Assembly: GCF_020991125.1 (NCBI RefSeq)
Contig: NZ_CP087715.1
Location: forward strand, 3,277,001-3,341,000
DNA: 64,000 nt
Direction of reading: 5' to 3'
From: Microbulbifer celer
GTDB lineage: Bacteria; Pseudomonadota; Gammaproteobacteria; Pseudomonadales; Cellvibrionaceae
Below are positions 54,547 to 63,286 of the stretch, one piece after another; position 1 is the stretch's first letter, and the number at the start of each line of letters is the position of its first letter. Both the position numbers and the translations under genes were made by a program. The notes beneath the pieces are model-generated. The model was not told the DNA's origin, did no database searches, and was given only the letters and a program-made list of their open reading frames with translations.

Positions 54547-54909
54547 TTAAAAATGCATCCACACCTTCTGCAACACCAGAAAAAGGAAAGCAGTTGAACA
54601 GCCGAACATCAATACGCCATTGATTGCAATCAATGGGCCTAGCATGCGCCATGGCGGTGGTTGCACTACGTCGCCGTAGCCCAGGGAAGTGATGGATGTA
54701 GTGGTGTAATAGATTGCCTCCCCCAGTGTTTTTATCAAATCTCTGCGCCAGATGAATACTGCCCACGCAAATGCTTCGAGTACATGAGTGACAAACAGGA
54801 TTACAAAACAGAATGGAATCAGGACTCTGCCTGCATTCAACTGGCCGTATCGATCGATAAGCCAGCCGTGGGCAACATTCAACAGACGGGCGGCTTCCAA
54901 TAAAACCAT
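54547..54909 (-). CDS. Two-TM potassium channel, N-terminus probably frameshifted
   Basis: The 120-residue frame has the K+ selectivity filter in TTTSITSLGYGDV and two flanking membrane segments (VLIPFCFVILFVTHVLEAFAW and LGPLIAINGVLMFGC). Homologous small ion channels have an extra N-terminal helix before the equivalent of FHAMVLLEAARLL. Here that helix (TFLLALML) lies in another frame extending up to about 55015, so a one-base indel near 54915-54930 probably splits the gene. It could instead be a short intact channel from ATG 54909. Confidence 0.68.
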   Translation of the reverse strand: MVLLEAARLLNVAHGWLIDRYGQLNAGRVLIPFCFVILFVTHVLEAFAWAVFIWRRDLIKTLGEAIYYTTTSITSLGYGDVVQPPPWRMLGPLIAINGVLMFGCSTAFLFLVLQKVWMHF

Positions 54910-55072
54910 GGCATGAAACAGGCGCCAGCATCAACGCGAGAAGAAAGGTCCGGCGCCAGTGATGGCTGTGAAACTTCAGATCCAACAGTACCCCCTGCCG
55001 CCCCGCAAACGGCAATCCTCACTCGACCGGGTATTGCAGTGCTGCTGTCCGCAGTATTACAAATCCAGGTAG

Positions 55073-55354
55073 TCAGGGACCGTCGCTGCACTTGCCGCTG
55101 TCGATGTCACAGGTCTTACCTTCGTGGAAGTCACCGTCCGTTTGCTCACATTCCGCGCTATAGGCCGGCGCTGAACAGGTGTCCGGTCCCTCCTGACAGC
55201 AACCGAGAGGACCGGAATCACTCGGACCTTTCTGAGCCTCGGATAATGCATCCTCGGACGGGCTTCGCTCTTTCTTCCCTGGGCTGCAACCTGCGACAGC
55301 CAGGATCAATAGACAAGCTACCAGAACCCTGGCAACTACCGATGCTGTTTTCAT
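55073..55354 (-). CDS. Cysteine-rich small lipoprotein
   Basis: A 93-residue predicted lipoprotein (lipobox VAGC, Cys at about residue 23). The mature part has six cysteines (GCC, DTC, AEC, KTC, GKC) that may form three disulfides, in an acidic Ser/Gly-rich background. ATG 55354 is preferred to the longer open frame. Family not recognised; it sits between the K+ channel and a Spy-like gene. Confidence 0.65.
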   Translation of the reverse strand: MKTASVVARVLVACLLILAVAGCSPGKKERSPSEDALSEAQKGPSDSGPLGCCQEGPDTCSAPAYSAECEQTDGDFHEGKTCDIDSGKCSDGP

Positions 55355-55866
55355 CGAGGTAATCCCTTCACGTGTCGCCCGTAAATCGACTGAGCGGCGT
55401 ACCCAAATCGGGCGAAGTTGGCTGGATGATCGTGAGCCTGGAAAAGGCTTACAAGCCCAAGAATCGGCGGTATGTAGTGGCACACTGCACACCCGGTAAG
55501 GGTAGTTCAACTTTTGCTGAACCCCCAAAGAAGCGCGAAGTTCACCTTGGGTTCCGAAGCCCTGCCGCTAGGCCGGTTTACCTGGGGCCGGTTTTCCTGG
55601 AACCTGGTCACGACAGCGATTTAGGGGACGAGCAGTCACTTTTGCTTCTGCCATGACCGTCTGCAAAGAAAAATTACGCGTCTAGTCTTAATTGTATCTG
55701 TGGGAAGACATCCTGAATGAATAGTATCAAGACTTTAAATGGCGTATCCGCAGGAGAGTAAAGCGGAATTCCCGGGAGGGGCGACTTTGGCTGAGCTGAA
55801 TGGCTCGTGCAAAACCTTGAGCCCCAGATTTAAATGAAGGTGTCTGTGTAAAGACTGGAGGTATTT
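55355..55866. other. Intergenic region, no convincing gene
   Basis: A 512-base stretch. A 94-residue plus-strand frame (55372-55656) lacks a ribosome site or known similarity. A short imperfect direct repeat (ggccggttt…cctgg, twice) lies near 55570-55605. Promoters of the divergent lipoprotein and Spy-like genes should be here. Confidence 0.4.
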
Positions 55867-56346
55867 ATGAAATTTTGGAAAGCGGCTGCAGGTTGTGTGG
55901 CAATTGTGGGTTTGATCGCGGTCCTGCCCGTGCAGGCGGATGGTAGGGTGGTGCCTTACCTCGCCAGCGAACATTCCGGTGGCCACAAAGATCGCTTTGA
56001 AGCTTTCTGGGAAAAAGTGGAAGAGAAGCTGGATTTGCGGAAGGAGCAAAAAAGAGAGCTGAAAAGCTATCGTGATGCGACCAAAGAGGAGCGCAAAACG
56101 CTCAAGGAAGAATCAAAAAAATTAAAGAAACAAATCAAGTCCGCGCTTGAATCCGGTTCTGACCAAAGCACCTTGGACAAGCTGGGCGCACAATTGGGGC
56201 AGCTGCACATCAAGCGGATGGAGCTTTCCCACAAATATCGCAAGAAATTTGCTGAGGTTTTAGACGATAGCCAGAAAGCGAAACTGGAGAAATTCAAGTC
56301 CGACCACAGTCGCAAATGGAACGATGATGATTCCGATGACGATTGA
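55867..56346 (+). CDS. Spy/CpxP-like periplasmic chaperone-like protein
   Basis: A 159-residue exported protein. The signal peptide ends near VQADG, then an all-helical, highly charged body with an LTxxQ-like element (LDLRKEQKRELK) and long Lys/Glu heptads, as in Spy/CpxP. The acidic C-terminal tail (DDDSDDD) is distinctive. Periplasmic stress protection is the likely role. A strong hairpin follows. Confidence 0.75.
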   Translation: MKFWKAAAGCVAIVGLIAVLPVQADGRVVPYLASEHSGGHKDRFEAFWEKVEEKLDLRKEQKRELKSYRDATKEERKTLKEESKKLKKQIKSALESGSDQSTLDKLGAQLGQLHIKRMELSHKYRKKFAEVLDDSQKAKLEKFKSDHSRKWNDDDSDDD

Positions 56347-56381
56347 TTCCGCTGCAGCAACAACCAGGATGGACTGAAGAT

Positions 56382-56422
56382 CACTGCTCCGGGCCGGCTC
56401 TCATGCCGGCCCGGCAGCAGTG
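56382..56422 (+). terminator. GC-rich hairpin after the Spy-like gene
   Basis: The core stem ccgggccggc/gccggcccgg with a six-base loop is extended by cactgct/agcagtg outside one bulge. No T-run follows (tgtaggttc). Confidence 0.6.
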
Positions 56423-56622
56423 TAGGTTCAATAGGGCTGGTGCCGCTTGTGAAATTTCGCACCTAACACTGGGAACGCAATAGATTCAGCATTTACCATA
56501 CCTGATGTACTATGTCCCAAGGCACTTATAACAATGAGGCTTGTCGAGCCCGGCGTATCCACTAGAGTGATCCACCAGCAGACTGCCAGCCGCCGATTGT
56601 TCGACAACACAAAAACAGGACA

Positions 56623-57354
56623 ATGATGTCTCTACTCTTTGAAGAAATTGATAGTCAAGCGTCTCCCTTAGGCGAGATTTCCCTGCGCCGACGTCGCATT
56701 CCGGCACTGGGAGACCGAGATATTTACGAAGTGAAGCTGGGCGAAGAGTTTCTGATGTCGAGTATGTTCGTGGAGGCCGAAGAGGCGCTTTCCACACTCG
56801 GCCTGGCGCAGGTACAGGGTGACAGGCTGGAGGTGGTGGTCGGTGGCTTGGGGTTGGGCTATACCGCAGTGGCAGCGCTCAAAGATGAGCGCATCTCGGA
56901 GCTACTGGTAGTGGAAGCACTGGAAACGGTGATTGGCTGGCACAAAGGGGAGCTGGTGCCGCTCGGCAAGACGCTCAATGCCGATTCCAGAAACCGCTAT
57001 GTGCACGGGAGCTTCTTCGATCTGGCGACAGCGCCGGCAACGGGCTTTGACCCGGACCGTGCCGGCAAGCAGTTCGATGCCATCCTGCTGGATATCGACC
57101 ACTCTCCCACAGAATATCTCAACGCAAGCAATGCCAGCTTCTATACCACCGAAAATCTGGCACTGATGGCACAACAGCTGAAGCCCAATGGCGTGTTTGC
57201 CATGTGGTCACAGAACCTGCCGGAAGAACATTTCGAGGCGCTGTTGAAAACGGTCTTCGAGACAGTGGAATCCCATGTAGTTTCTTTCTATAACCCGTTT
57301 CAAAGTGAAGAGTCCACGAACTCGGTTTATGTCTGCGTAAAAGGCGAAGAGTGA
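56623..57354 (+). CDS. Spermidine synthase-like methyltransferase-fold protein
   Basis: A 243-residue protein of the polyamine synthase/Rossmann methyltransferase group. The glycine-rich motif is [16 protein letters not shown], with an acidic strand-2 LLVVEALE and [15 protein letters not shown]. It lacks some aminopropyltransferase substrate residues, so methyltransferase or synthase activity is unknown. ATG 56623 or 56626 starts it. Confidence 0.78.
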   Translation: MMSLLFEEIDSQASPLGEISLRRRRIPALGDRDIYEVKLGEEFLMSSMFVEAEEALSTLGLAQVQGDRLEVVVGGLGLGYTAVAALKDERISELLVVEALETVIGWHKGELVPLGKTLNADSRNRYVHGSFFDLATAPATGFDPDRAGKQFDAILLDIDHSPTEYLNASNASFYTTENLALMAQQLKPNGVFAMWSQNLPEEHFEALLKTVFETVESHVVSFYNPFQSEESTNSVYVCVKGEE

Positions 57355-57529
57355 CCCACCGGTTCAGTACACTTGCACACACCACTACCTGTATGATTTT
57401 CACCCACCTTCCTCGACACCCCCGACTCTGCGCCGTATAGTGCGCGGCCCGCCACACCGCGCAGTGTGGCGGATCATCGTCGATGACACGCATCATTTCC
57501 GCCCACTTCCAGACTCCCGGGATAGCCTC

Positions 57530-59137
57530 TTGATCACCACCGCCAACATCACCATGCAGTTTGGTGCCCACCCGCTGTTTGAAAACATCTCTGCCAAGTT
57601 CGGCAACGGCAACCGGTACGGCCTGATCGGGGCCAATGGCTGTGGCAAATCCACATTCATGAAGATCCTGAGTGGGGCGCTGGCACCCAGTGCGGGCAAT
57701 GTGTCCGTAGAGCCCGGCTGCACCGTCGGTGTACTGAGCCAGGATCAGTTCGCGTTCGAAGAGTACTCGGTGGTCGATGCCGTGATCATGGGCGATACCC
57801 GCCTGTGGGCCATCAAGCAGGAACGCGACCGTATCTACTCGCTGCCGGAAATGAGTGAGGAAGAAGGCATGCGGGTGGCAGAGCTGGAGGTGCAGTTCGC
57901 GGAGCTGGACGGCTACAGCGCCGAGAGCCGCGCGGGCGAGATCCTGCTGGAGGCGGGTATCGAGGAATCCCTGCACTTCGGCCCGATGAAGCAGGTAGCG
58001 CCGGGCTGGAAGGTACGGGTGCTGCTGGCGCAGGCGCTGTTTGCGGACCCGGATATCCTGCTGCTGGACGAGCCCACCAACAACCTGGATATCCACACCA
58101 TCCACTGGCTGTCGGAAGTGCTGAACCAGCGCAAGTCCACCATGATCATCATTTCCCACGACCGCCACTTCCTCAATTCCGTGTGCACGCATATGGCGGA
58201 TATCGACTATGGCGAGCTGCGTATTTTCCCCGGTAATTATGAGGATTTTGTTGCGGCTTCCACCCTGATTCAGGAACAACTGCACGCGGAAAACGCGAAG
58301 AAAACCGCGGAGCTGGAAGAACTGCAGTCGTTTGTAAACCGCTTCTCCGCCAACGCCTCCAAGGCCAAGCAGGCGAGCTCCCGGGCGAAGAAGATGGAGA
58401 AGATCAAGCTGGACGAGGTGAAACCTTCCAGCCGGGTCAAACCCTATATCACCTTCCAGCAGTGCAAGAAGCTCCACCGTCAGGCACTGACACTGGAAGA
58501 CCTCTCCCACGGCTTTGATGGCGAATCGCTGTTTGCCGGTGGCGAGATGATCCTGGAGGCCGGCGCGCGTCTGGCGGTAATCGGCGAGAACGGGGTGGGT
58601 AAAACCACCTTCCTGCGCTGCCTGGTAGACGAGCTGCAGGCCAACAGCGGCGTGGTGAAATGGTCCGAGAACGCGGCCATTGGCTACTGCCCCCAGGACA
58701 GCAGCGCCGACTTCGATAACGACCTCACCATCTTCGAGTGGATGTCCCAGTGGCGCACTCCCAAGCACGATGACCTGGCGGTACGGGGCATCCTCGGCCG
58801 CCTGCTGTTTACCGCCGACGACGCCAACAAGAAGGCGCGGGTGTGTTCCGGTGGGGAGAAGAACCGCCTGCTGTTCGGCAAGCTGATGATGATGGACACC
58901 AATGTACTGGTGATGGACGAACCCACCAACCACCTGGATATGGAGTCTATCGAGGCGCTGAACAAGGCGCTGTCACAGTATGAGGGCACGCTGATCTTTG
59001 TTAGTCACGACCGTCAGTTCGTGTCATCACTGGCGACCCGGGTGCTGGAGATCAAGGACAATCAGCTGCACGACTTCCAGGGGACCTATGACGAGTATCT
59101 GGCGGACCGGGCGCGGGCGGAGGCTCAGGCGGCCTGA
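57530..59137 (+). CDS. ybiT: ABC-F ATPase YbiT
   Basis: A 535-residue ABC-F protein closely following E. coli YbiT (530). The first cassette has [14 protein letters not shown] and [15 protein letters not shown]; the second has [30 protein letters not shown] and [14 protein letters not shown]. The [21 protein letters not shown] linker is diagnostic. The start is TTG 57530, which aligns exactly with the E. coli N-terminus (…NITMQFG); the longer frame from 57440 is not conserved. ABC-F proteins bind the ribosome. Confidence 0.92.
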   Translation: MITTANITMQFGAHPLFENISAKFGNGNRYGLIGANGCGKSTFMKILSGALAPSAGNVSVEPGCTVGVLSQDQFAFEEYSVVDAVIMGDTRLWAIKQERDRIYSLPEMSEEEGMRVAELEVQFAELDGYSAESRAGEILLEAGIEESLHFGPMKQVAPGWKVRVLLAQALFADPDILLLDEPTNNLDIHTIHWLSEVLNQRKSTMIIISHDRHFLNSVCTHMADIDYGELRIFPGNYEDFVAASTLIQEQLHAENAKKTAELEELQSFVNRFSANASKAKQASSRAKKMEKIKLDEVKPSSRVKPYITFQQCKKLHRQALTLEDLSHGFDGESLFAGGEMILEAGARLAVIGENGVGKTTFLRCLVDELQANSGVVKWSENAAIGYCPQDSSADFDNDLTIFEWMSQWRTPKHDDLAVRGILGRLLFTADDANKKARVCSGGEKNRLLFGKLMMMDTNVLVMDEPTNHLDMESIEALNKALSQYEGTLIFVSHDRQFVSSLATRVLEIKDNQLHDFQGTYDEYLADRARAEAQAA

Positions 59138-59247
59138 TAGCCCGCCTGAACTGCCTCATCTGAACCGTCGGACCCGGCGCAAAGCCCCGGTACAAGCCAG
59201 GTTCCGCGCCAGAGGGCCGATTTATCTGCCGATTACTGAACATTATG

Positions 59248-59276
59248 TAGACAGGGGCCCGACTTATCGATAGAGT
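59248..59276 (+). promoter_or_regulatory. Promoter of the cold-shock gene
   Basis: TAGACA (59248-59253), a 17-base spacer and TAGAGT (59271-59276) form a plausible sigma-70 promoter. It implies a leader of about 145 bases before the csp ATG. An inverted repeat caggggc/gcccctg overlaps it (59252-59286). Confidence 0.5.
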
Positions 59277-59429
59277 GAGCCCCTGCTAGAAAGAAAGCCC
59301 ACGTTTACAATCTACACGTCGCTGTTTTACTCGTAACACCTCGTCCTGCAGTTGAAAGTCACGGCTTGTTTTCAAGGCAAAAAATCGCCTCCCGAAGGCA
59401 CAAACCCGTATCAATCTCAGGATTACATT

Positions 59430-59636
59430 ATGTCTACAGTAACCGGCACCGTTAAATGGTTTGACGAAGCAAAAGGTTTTGGTTTTATCGAGCAGCAGTC
59501 CGGCCCGGACGTTTTCGCACACTTCAGTGCGATTGCCAGCACCGGCTTCCGCACCCTGACCGAAGGCCAAGCCGTTGAGTTCACCGTAACTCAAGGCAAG
59601 AAAGGCCCGCAGGCTGAAAACATCGTAGTGGTTTAA
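59430..59636 (+). CDS. CspA family cold-shock protein
   Basis: A 68-residue single-stranded nucleic-acid binding protein with the RNP1 motif KGFGFI and RNP2 VFAHFS, in the five-stranded OB fold. It acts as an RNA chaperone. ATG 59430 has agga about eight bases upstream; the longer frame from 59352 is part of the leader. A strong terminator follows. Confidence 0.95.
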   Translation: MSTVTGTVKWFDEAKGFGFIEQQSGPDVFAHFSAIASTGFRTLTEGQAVEFTVTQGKKGPQAENIVVV

Positions 59637-59652
59637 TCGCCCTACGGATGTG

Positions 59653-59681
59653 AAAACGGACCCTACGGGGTCCGTTTTTGT
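59653..59681. terminator. Bidirectional intrinsic terminator
   Basis: The stem aaaacggaccc (59653-59663)/gggtccgtttt (59668-59678) with a four-base loop has a T-run on the plus strand and A-run on the left. It ends the cold-shock transcript and the convergent ABC exporter gene. Confidence 0.88.
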
Positions 59682-59718
59682 TTGTGCTGTATTCCACTCT
59701 TATTTCGCTTCTCTCCCC

Positions 59719-61551
59719 TTACTCCACCAGCGGCTTCTGTCTCTCCGCTTCTCGAAACTGCAGGTCGGCCAACCGCTTGTACAGCGGCGACGCCTGGACC
59801 AGCTCGGCGTGATTCCCCTGCGCAACCAACTGCCCCCGCTCCAATACCGCAATACTGTCTGCATGCAGAATTGTCGCCAGCCGATGTGCGATGATGATGG
59901 TGGTGCGCCCCTGCATGAGCGTCTGCAGTGCCTGTTGCACGTGATATTCACTCTCCGCATCCAGTGCGCTGGTGGCTTCGTCCAGCAACAGGATTGTTGG
60001 ATCTTTGAGTATCGCGCGGGCAATGGCTATGCGTTGTTTCTGACCACCGGACAGGCGGGTGCCCTGCTCCCCCAGATGGCTGTCATAGCCCTCCGGGAGC
60101 TGAGAAATAAACTCATGCGCATGAGCCGCCCTGGCCGCCGCGATTACCTCCGCGTCACTCGCATCCGGCTTGCCGTAGCGGATGTTGTACCAGACATCGG
60201 CGGTGAACAGCGCGGGCTGCTGCGGGACCACGGCCATCTGCCGGCGCAACGTGCCCGTGTCTATCTCGCGGAGATCCTTTCCATCCAGGGTGATCTGTCC
60301 GCTCTGCGGATCGTAAAAACGTTGTAGCAGTTCGAGCAGCGTGGATTTGCCTGCGCCGGAGGGGCCTACCAGTGCCAGGCTTTGCCCTGCAGGCACATCC
60401 AGGTTCAGATGGTGTATGGCTGGCCGGTCCGGACGTGCAGGATAACTGAAGCCGACTTCCCGAAAGGCGACCTCCCCCTTGCCGGGCGCCGCAGATCGTT
60501 CAGCGTCCGCCCCGGTGCTGACGGGAATCTGCGCCTCTACGTGCAACAGATCCATCAGCCGTTCCGTGGCACCGGTGGCTCTTTGCAGCTCGCTGTACAC
60601 TTCGGAGAGGGTGGCTACCGCAGAGCCCATCAACATGGCGTAGAACACGAATGCGGCGAGATCACCGGCAGTCATTCGCCCGGCAATCATATCGTTGCCT
60701 CCTACCCACAGCAGGCCACTGACGGCGGCCAACATCAACAGTATCACCACGGCGATCAGCAGCGAACGCTGGCGAATGCGCCGTTTGGCGACATTGAACG
60801 CGGTTTCCACTTCGCGGCCAAAGGCCTGCATCTCGGCGTTCTCTTGCGTGTAACTCTGCACCGTTTTGATGTGCTGGATAACCTCGCCCGCATAGCTGCC
60901 CACATCGGCAATGGAGTCCTGGCTGGCCTTGGACAGTTTGCGTACCCGACGGCCGTACAGAACAATCGGCAGCAGTACCAGCGGCACGCCCAGCAGCACC
61001 ATCAGGCTCAGTTTGAGATTGGTAAACAGCAACAGGATCAACGCGCCGATAAACATCAGCGCGCTGCGCAAAGCCATAGAGAAGGAAGTACCAATGATAT
61101 GTTGCAGCAGCGTGGTGTCGGTGGTGAGGCGCGACATGATCTCGCCGCTGCGGTTGGTTTCGAAGTAGCTCGGGTGCAGGGTGACGATATGATCGAATAC
61201 CGCCTTGCGCAGGTCCGCCACTACCCGCTCGCCCAGCCAGGACACCAGGTAATGCCGCGCGTAGGTGCCTATCGCCATCAACAGGGCAAGGCCGATGATC
61301 ATGAACACGGCATTACCCAATGCCTCGCTGGAGCTGGCCACCAGCCCCCGGTCCACCAGTAGTTTCACGCCCTGACCGATGGATAACGTAATCCCGGCGG
61401 TAAACACCAGCGCCACGCCGGCGGCGAACATGGTTTTCTGGTATGGACGGATAAACTGCCACAGCGCCAGCATCATCTGGCGAAAGCTCATGTTCGATGC
61501 ACTGGGTGTGGTGCTGGGTATGGTTGTGTCGGGTTCGACGGTATGGGACAT
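59719..61551 (-). CDS. ABC exporter, transmembrane-ATPase fusion (MsbA/HlyB-like)
   Basis: A 610-residue half-transporter: six membrane helices (about 25-320) then an ATPase domain with Walker A VGPSGAGKST, signature LSGGQKQRIAIARA and Walker B LLLDEATSALD. Such homodimeric ABCB-type exporters move lipids, drugs or peptides across the inner membrane. No accessory gene defines the substrate. Its 3' end shares the terminator with the cold-shock gene. Confidence 0.9.
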   Translation of the reverse strand: MSHTVEPDTTIPSTTPSASNMSFRQMMLALWQFIRPYQKTMFAAGVALVFTAGITLSIGQGVKLLVDRGLVASSSEALGNAVFMIIGLALLMAIGTYARHYLVSWLGERVVADLRKAVFDHIVTLHPSYFETNRSGEIMSRLTTDTTLLQHIIGTSFSMALRSALMFIGALILLLFTNLKLSLMVLLGVPLVLLPIVLYGRRVRKLSKASQDSIADVGSYAGEVIQHIKTVQSYTQENAEMQAFGREVETAFNVAKRRIRQRSLLIAVVILLMLAAVSGLLWVGGNDMIAGRMTAGDLAAFVFYAMLMGSAVATLSEVYSELQRATGATERLMDLLHVEAQIPVSTGADAERSAAPGKGEVAFREVGFSYPARPDRPAIHHLNLDVPAGQSLALVGPSGAGKSTLLELLQRFYDPQSGQITLDGKDLREIDTGTLRRQMAVVPQQPALFTADVWYNIRYGKPDASDAEVIAAARAAHAHEFISQLPEGYDSHLGEQGTRLSGGQKQRIAIARAILKDPTILLLDEATSALDAESEYHVQQALQTLMQGRTTIIIAHRLATILHADSIAVLERGQLVAQGNHAELVQASPLYKRLADLQFREAERQKPLVE

Positions 61552-61689
61552 AGTGCGCTACTGGGGCCGGGGGTGGGGGAACAATAAACGTCACCAGCCT
61601 ATCACAACGACAGGGCCGGCCTCTTTGACAATTCCCCCGCTGATACCCGAATGATTTTGCCCGAATTCTTTTAACCCCAGACCGCCAGA

Positions 61690-62106
61690 TTAACGAAACA
61701 TCAGCTCCGGATTCACCATGGTCTTCATCTCCAGCACATTGCCATTCGGATCCTTGATAAAGAAGGTTTCCTGCTCGTACTCGTCGCCTTCAAAGCGGCG
61801 GTAGGGTTTATCGAGATACTCAAGCCCCGCCGCTTCTATACGCGCCTTCAATGCCTGAAACTCTTTTTCCGGAAGGTGCGCACCGAAGTGTGGAACCGCT
61901 ACCGCGCCCATATCCACTTTATGGCGCACACTGGGCAACTGCTCTTCACTCTGGTGCAGGGTCAGCTCGTTGCCCCAGAAGTCGATATCCACCCAGCGAC
62001 CGGCCTCGCTGTTACCGGTTTTACAGCCCAGAACGTCGCAATAAAACTGCCTGGCAGTTTCCAGATCACCGGCGGGGATCGCCAGATGCATGCAGTTGGA
62101 TTTCAT
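61690..62106 (-). CDS. VOC family protein
   Basis: A 138-residue glyoxalase-fold protein: CMHLAIPAGDLETARQFYCDVLGC at the N-terminus, HFGAHLPEKEFQAL in the middle, and FFIKDPNGNVLEMKTM at the end. Metal ligands His6-type and the late Glu are visible. It may be a dioxygenase or isomerase of unknown substrate. Confidence 0.85.
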   Translation of the reverse strand: MKSNCMHLAIPAGDLETARQFYCDVLGCKTGNSEAGRWVDIDFWGNELTLHQSEEQLPSVRHKVDMGAVAVPHFGAHLPEKEFQALKARIEAAGLEYLDKPYRRFEGDEYEQETFFIKDPNGNVLEMKTMVNPELMFR

Positions 62107-62428
62107 GGCCTCTCTCCAGGAGTTTGGGAGCCGGCGCTACGGCGTCCCGACAGATTGCCCACTGCGTGAAGTACTGGGAGTTTAGTAGAACGAACTTGTG
62201 GTGGGCTGTATTGCGCGCAGATCTCCGCAACTGGCAGGAGCTCAACCGAAATCCACGCAATGCACGACAGCAGACAGCATCCGCCGCTTAGTCGGAGACT
62301 CAGATACGCTCCCGCCCCCTGTTCAGCCGGTAAAAATTGGCAATCGGCTTCAAATTCCGGTAAATTTCGCGGCTATTTTTTGACCAGCGCCGTATCCGCG
62401 CCCTTTCCGTGCTGACTCAGAGGTACCG
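62107..62428. other. Divergent intergenic region
   Basis: A 322-base stretch between the VOC gene and the Tsx-like gene. It should hold both promoters. No supported gene or strong repeat was seen. Confidence 0.4.
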
Positions 62429-63226
62429 ATGAAGCTCACCCGCACCCTCTTGTCGATGGCCTCTGGCCTCGTGTCCCTGTCCGCTGCTTTTGTCACCCAC
62501 GCCGAGGTGTTCTGGCAGGACAACAGCCTGACCCTGTTACACGGGCGCGACTACAAGGTCAACTACAGCCTGAGTACGGATGACACCACCCGCAGTGTAG
62601 TGACCTTTGAGCACGCCAGCGGCCACAGCTGGGGCGATCTGTTTCTGTTCTCTGACTACCTCTCTTCCAGCGATGACTCCAGCGAGCTGTATACCGAGAT
62701 CGCTCCCCGTGTGAGTCTTGGAAAGCTGAGCGGCAACGAGCTGTCACTCGGCCCGGTGAAAGATGTCCTGCTGGCAGGACAAGTGGAACTCGGCAATATG
62801 GATGATCCGGACCATCTCACCGCGACGGGGCCGCACTTCACCAACAAGCTCGCCGGTGTGGGCTTCGACCTGGCGGTACCGGGCTTCAATTATTTCCAGG
62901 CCAATGTTTACCACCGCAATAACGACGATGCTGCAGACAACGAGCAACTGACCCTCGCGTGGGCACTGCCGTTTTCACTCGGCAGCGCAGACTTTCTTTA
63001 CGACGGCTTTATGGACTGGGCCAGCGCCTCGCGGGACGCGCACCCCAGCTTCAACGTTACCTCCCAGTTGAAGTGGGATCTTGGCAGCTACTGGGGGCAG
63101 CCCAAGAGCCTGTACGCGGGGATCGAGTACGTGCACTGGGACGACAAGTTCGGGATTGAGGACGGCACCTTCGGTGTGGATTCCAATGAACGCAATGTGA
63201 ACCTGCTGGTGAAGTACCACTTCTGA
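62429..63226 (+). CDS. Tsx-like outer-membrane channel
   Basis: A 265-residue outer-membrane protein: signal peptide to about residue 25, then beta-barrel strands ending in LLVKYHF with C-terminal Phe. The LTLLHGRDYKV and HASGHSWGDLFLFSDY blocks resemble Tsx/OmpK nucleoside channels. It precedes an NCS2 purine permease by 60 bases, so the pair probably imports nucleobases or nucleosides. Confidence 0.85.
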   Translation: MKLTRTLLSMASGLVSLSAAFVTHAEVFWQDNSLTLLHGRDYKVNYSLSTDDTTRSVVTFEHASGHSWGDLFLFSDYLSSSDDSSELYTEIAPRVSLGKLSGNELSLGPVKDVLLAGQVELGNMDDPDHLTATGPHFTNKLAGVGFDLAVPGFNYFQANVYHRNNDDAADNEQLTLAWALPFSLGSADFLYDGFMDWASASRDAHPSFNVTSQLKWDLGSYWGQPKSLYAGIEYVHWDDKFGIEDGTFGVDSNERNVNLLVKYHF

Positions 63227-63286
63227 TTCCAGCCGGTGCTTTTTCGATTTTCAAACGTGACATCAGAATCCAGACCAGGCAGTACC

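Noticed and set aside
55372-55656. 94-residue open frame in the spacer before the Spy-like gene
   Set aside because: No start signal or recognisable domain; it overlaps likely promoters.
57119-58933. 604-residue minus-strand open frame opposite ybiT
   Set aside because: It shadows the well-supported ybiT frame and shows no domain or ribosome site.
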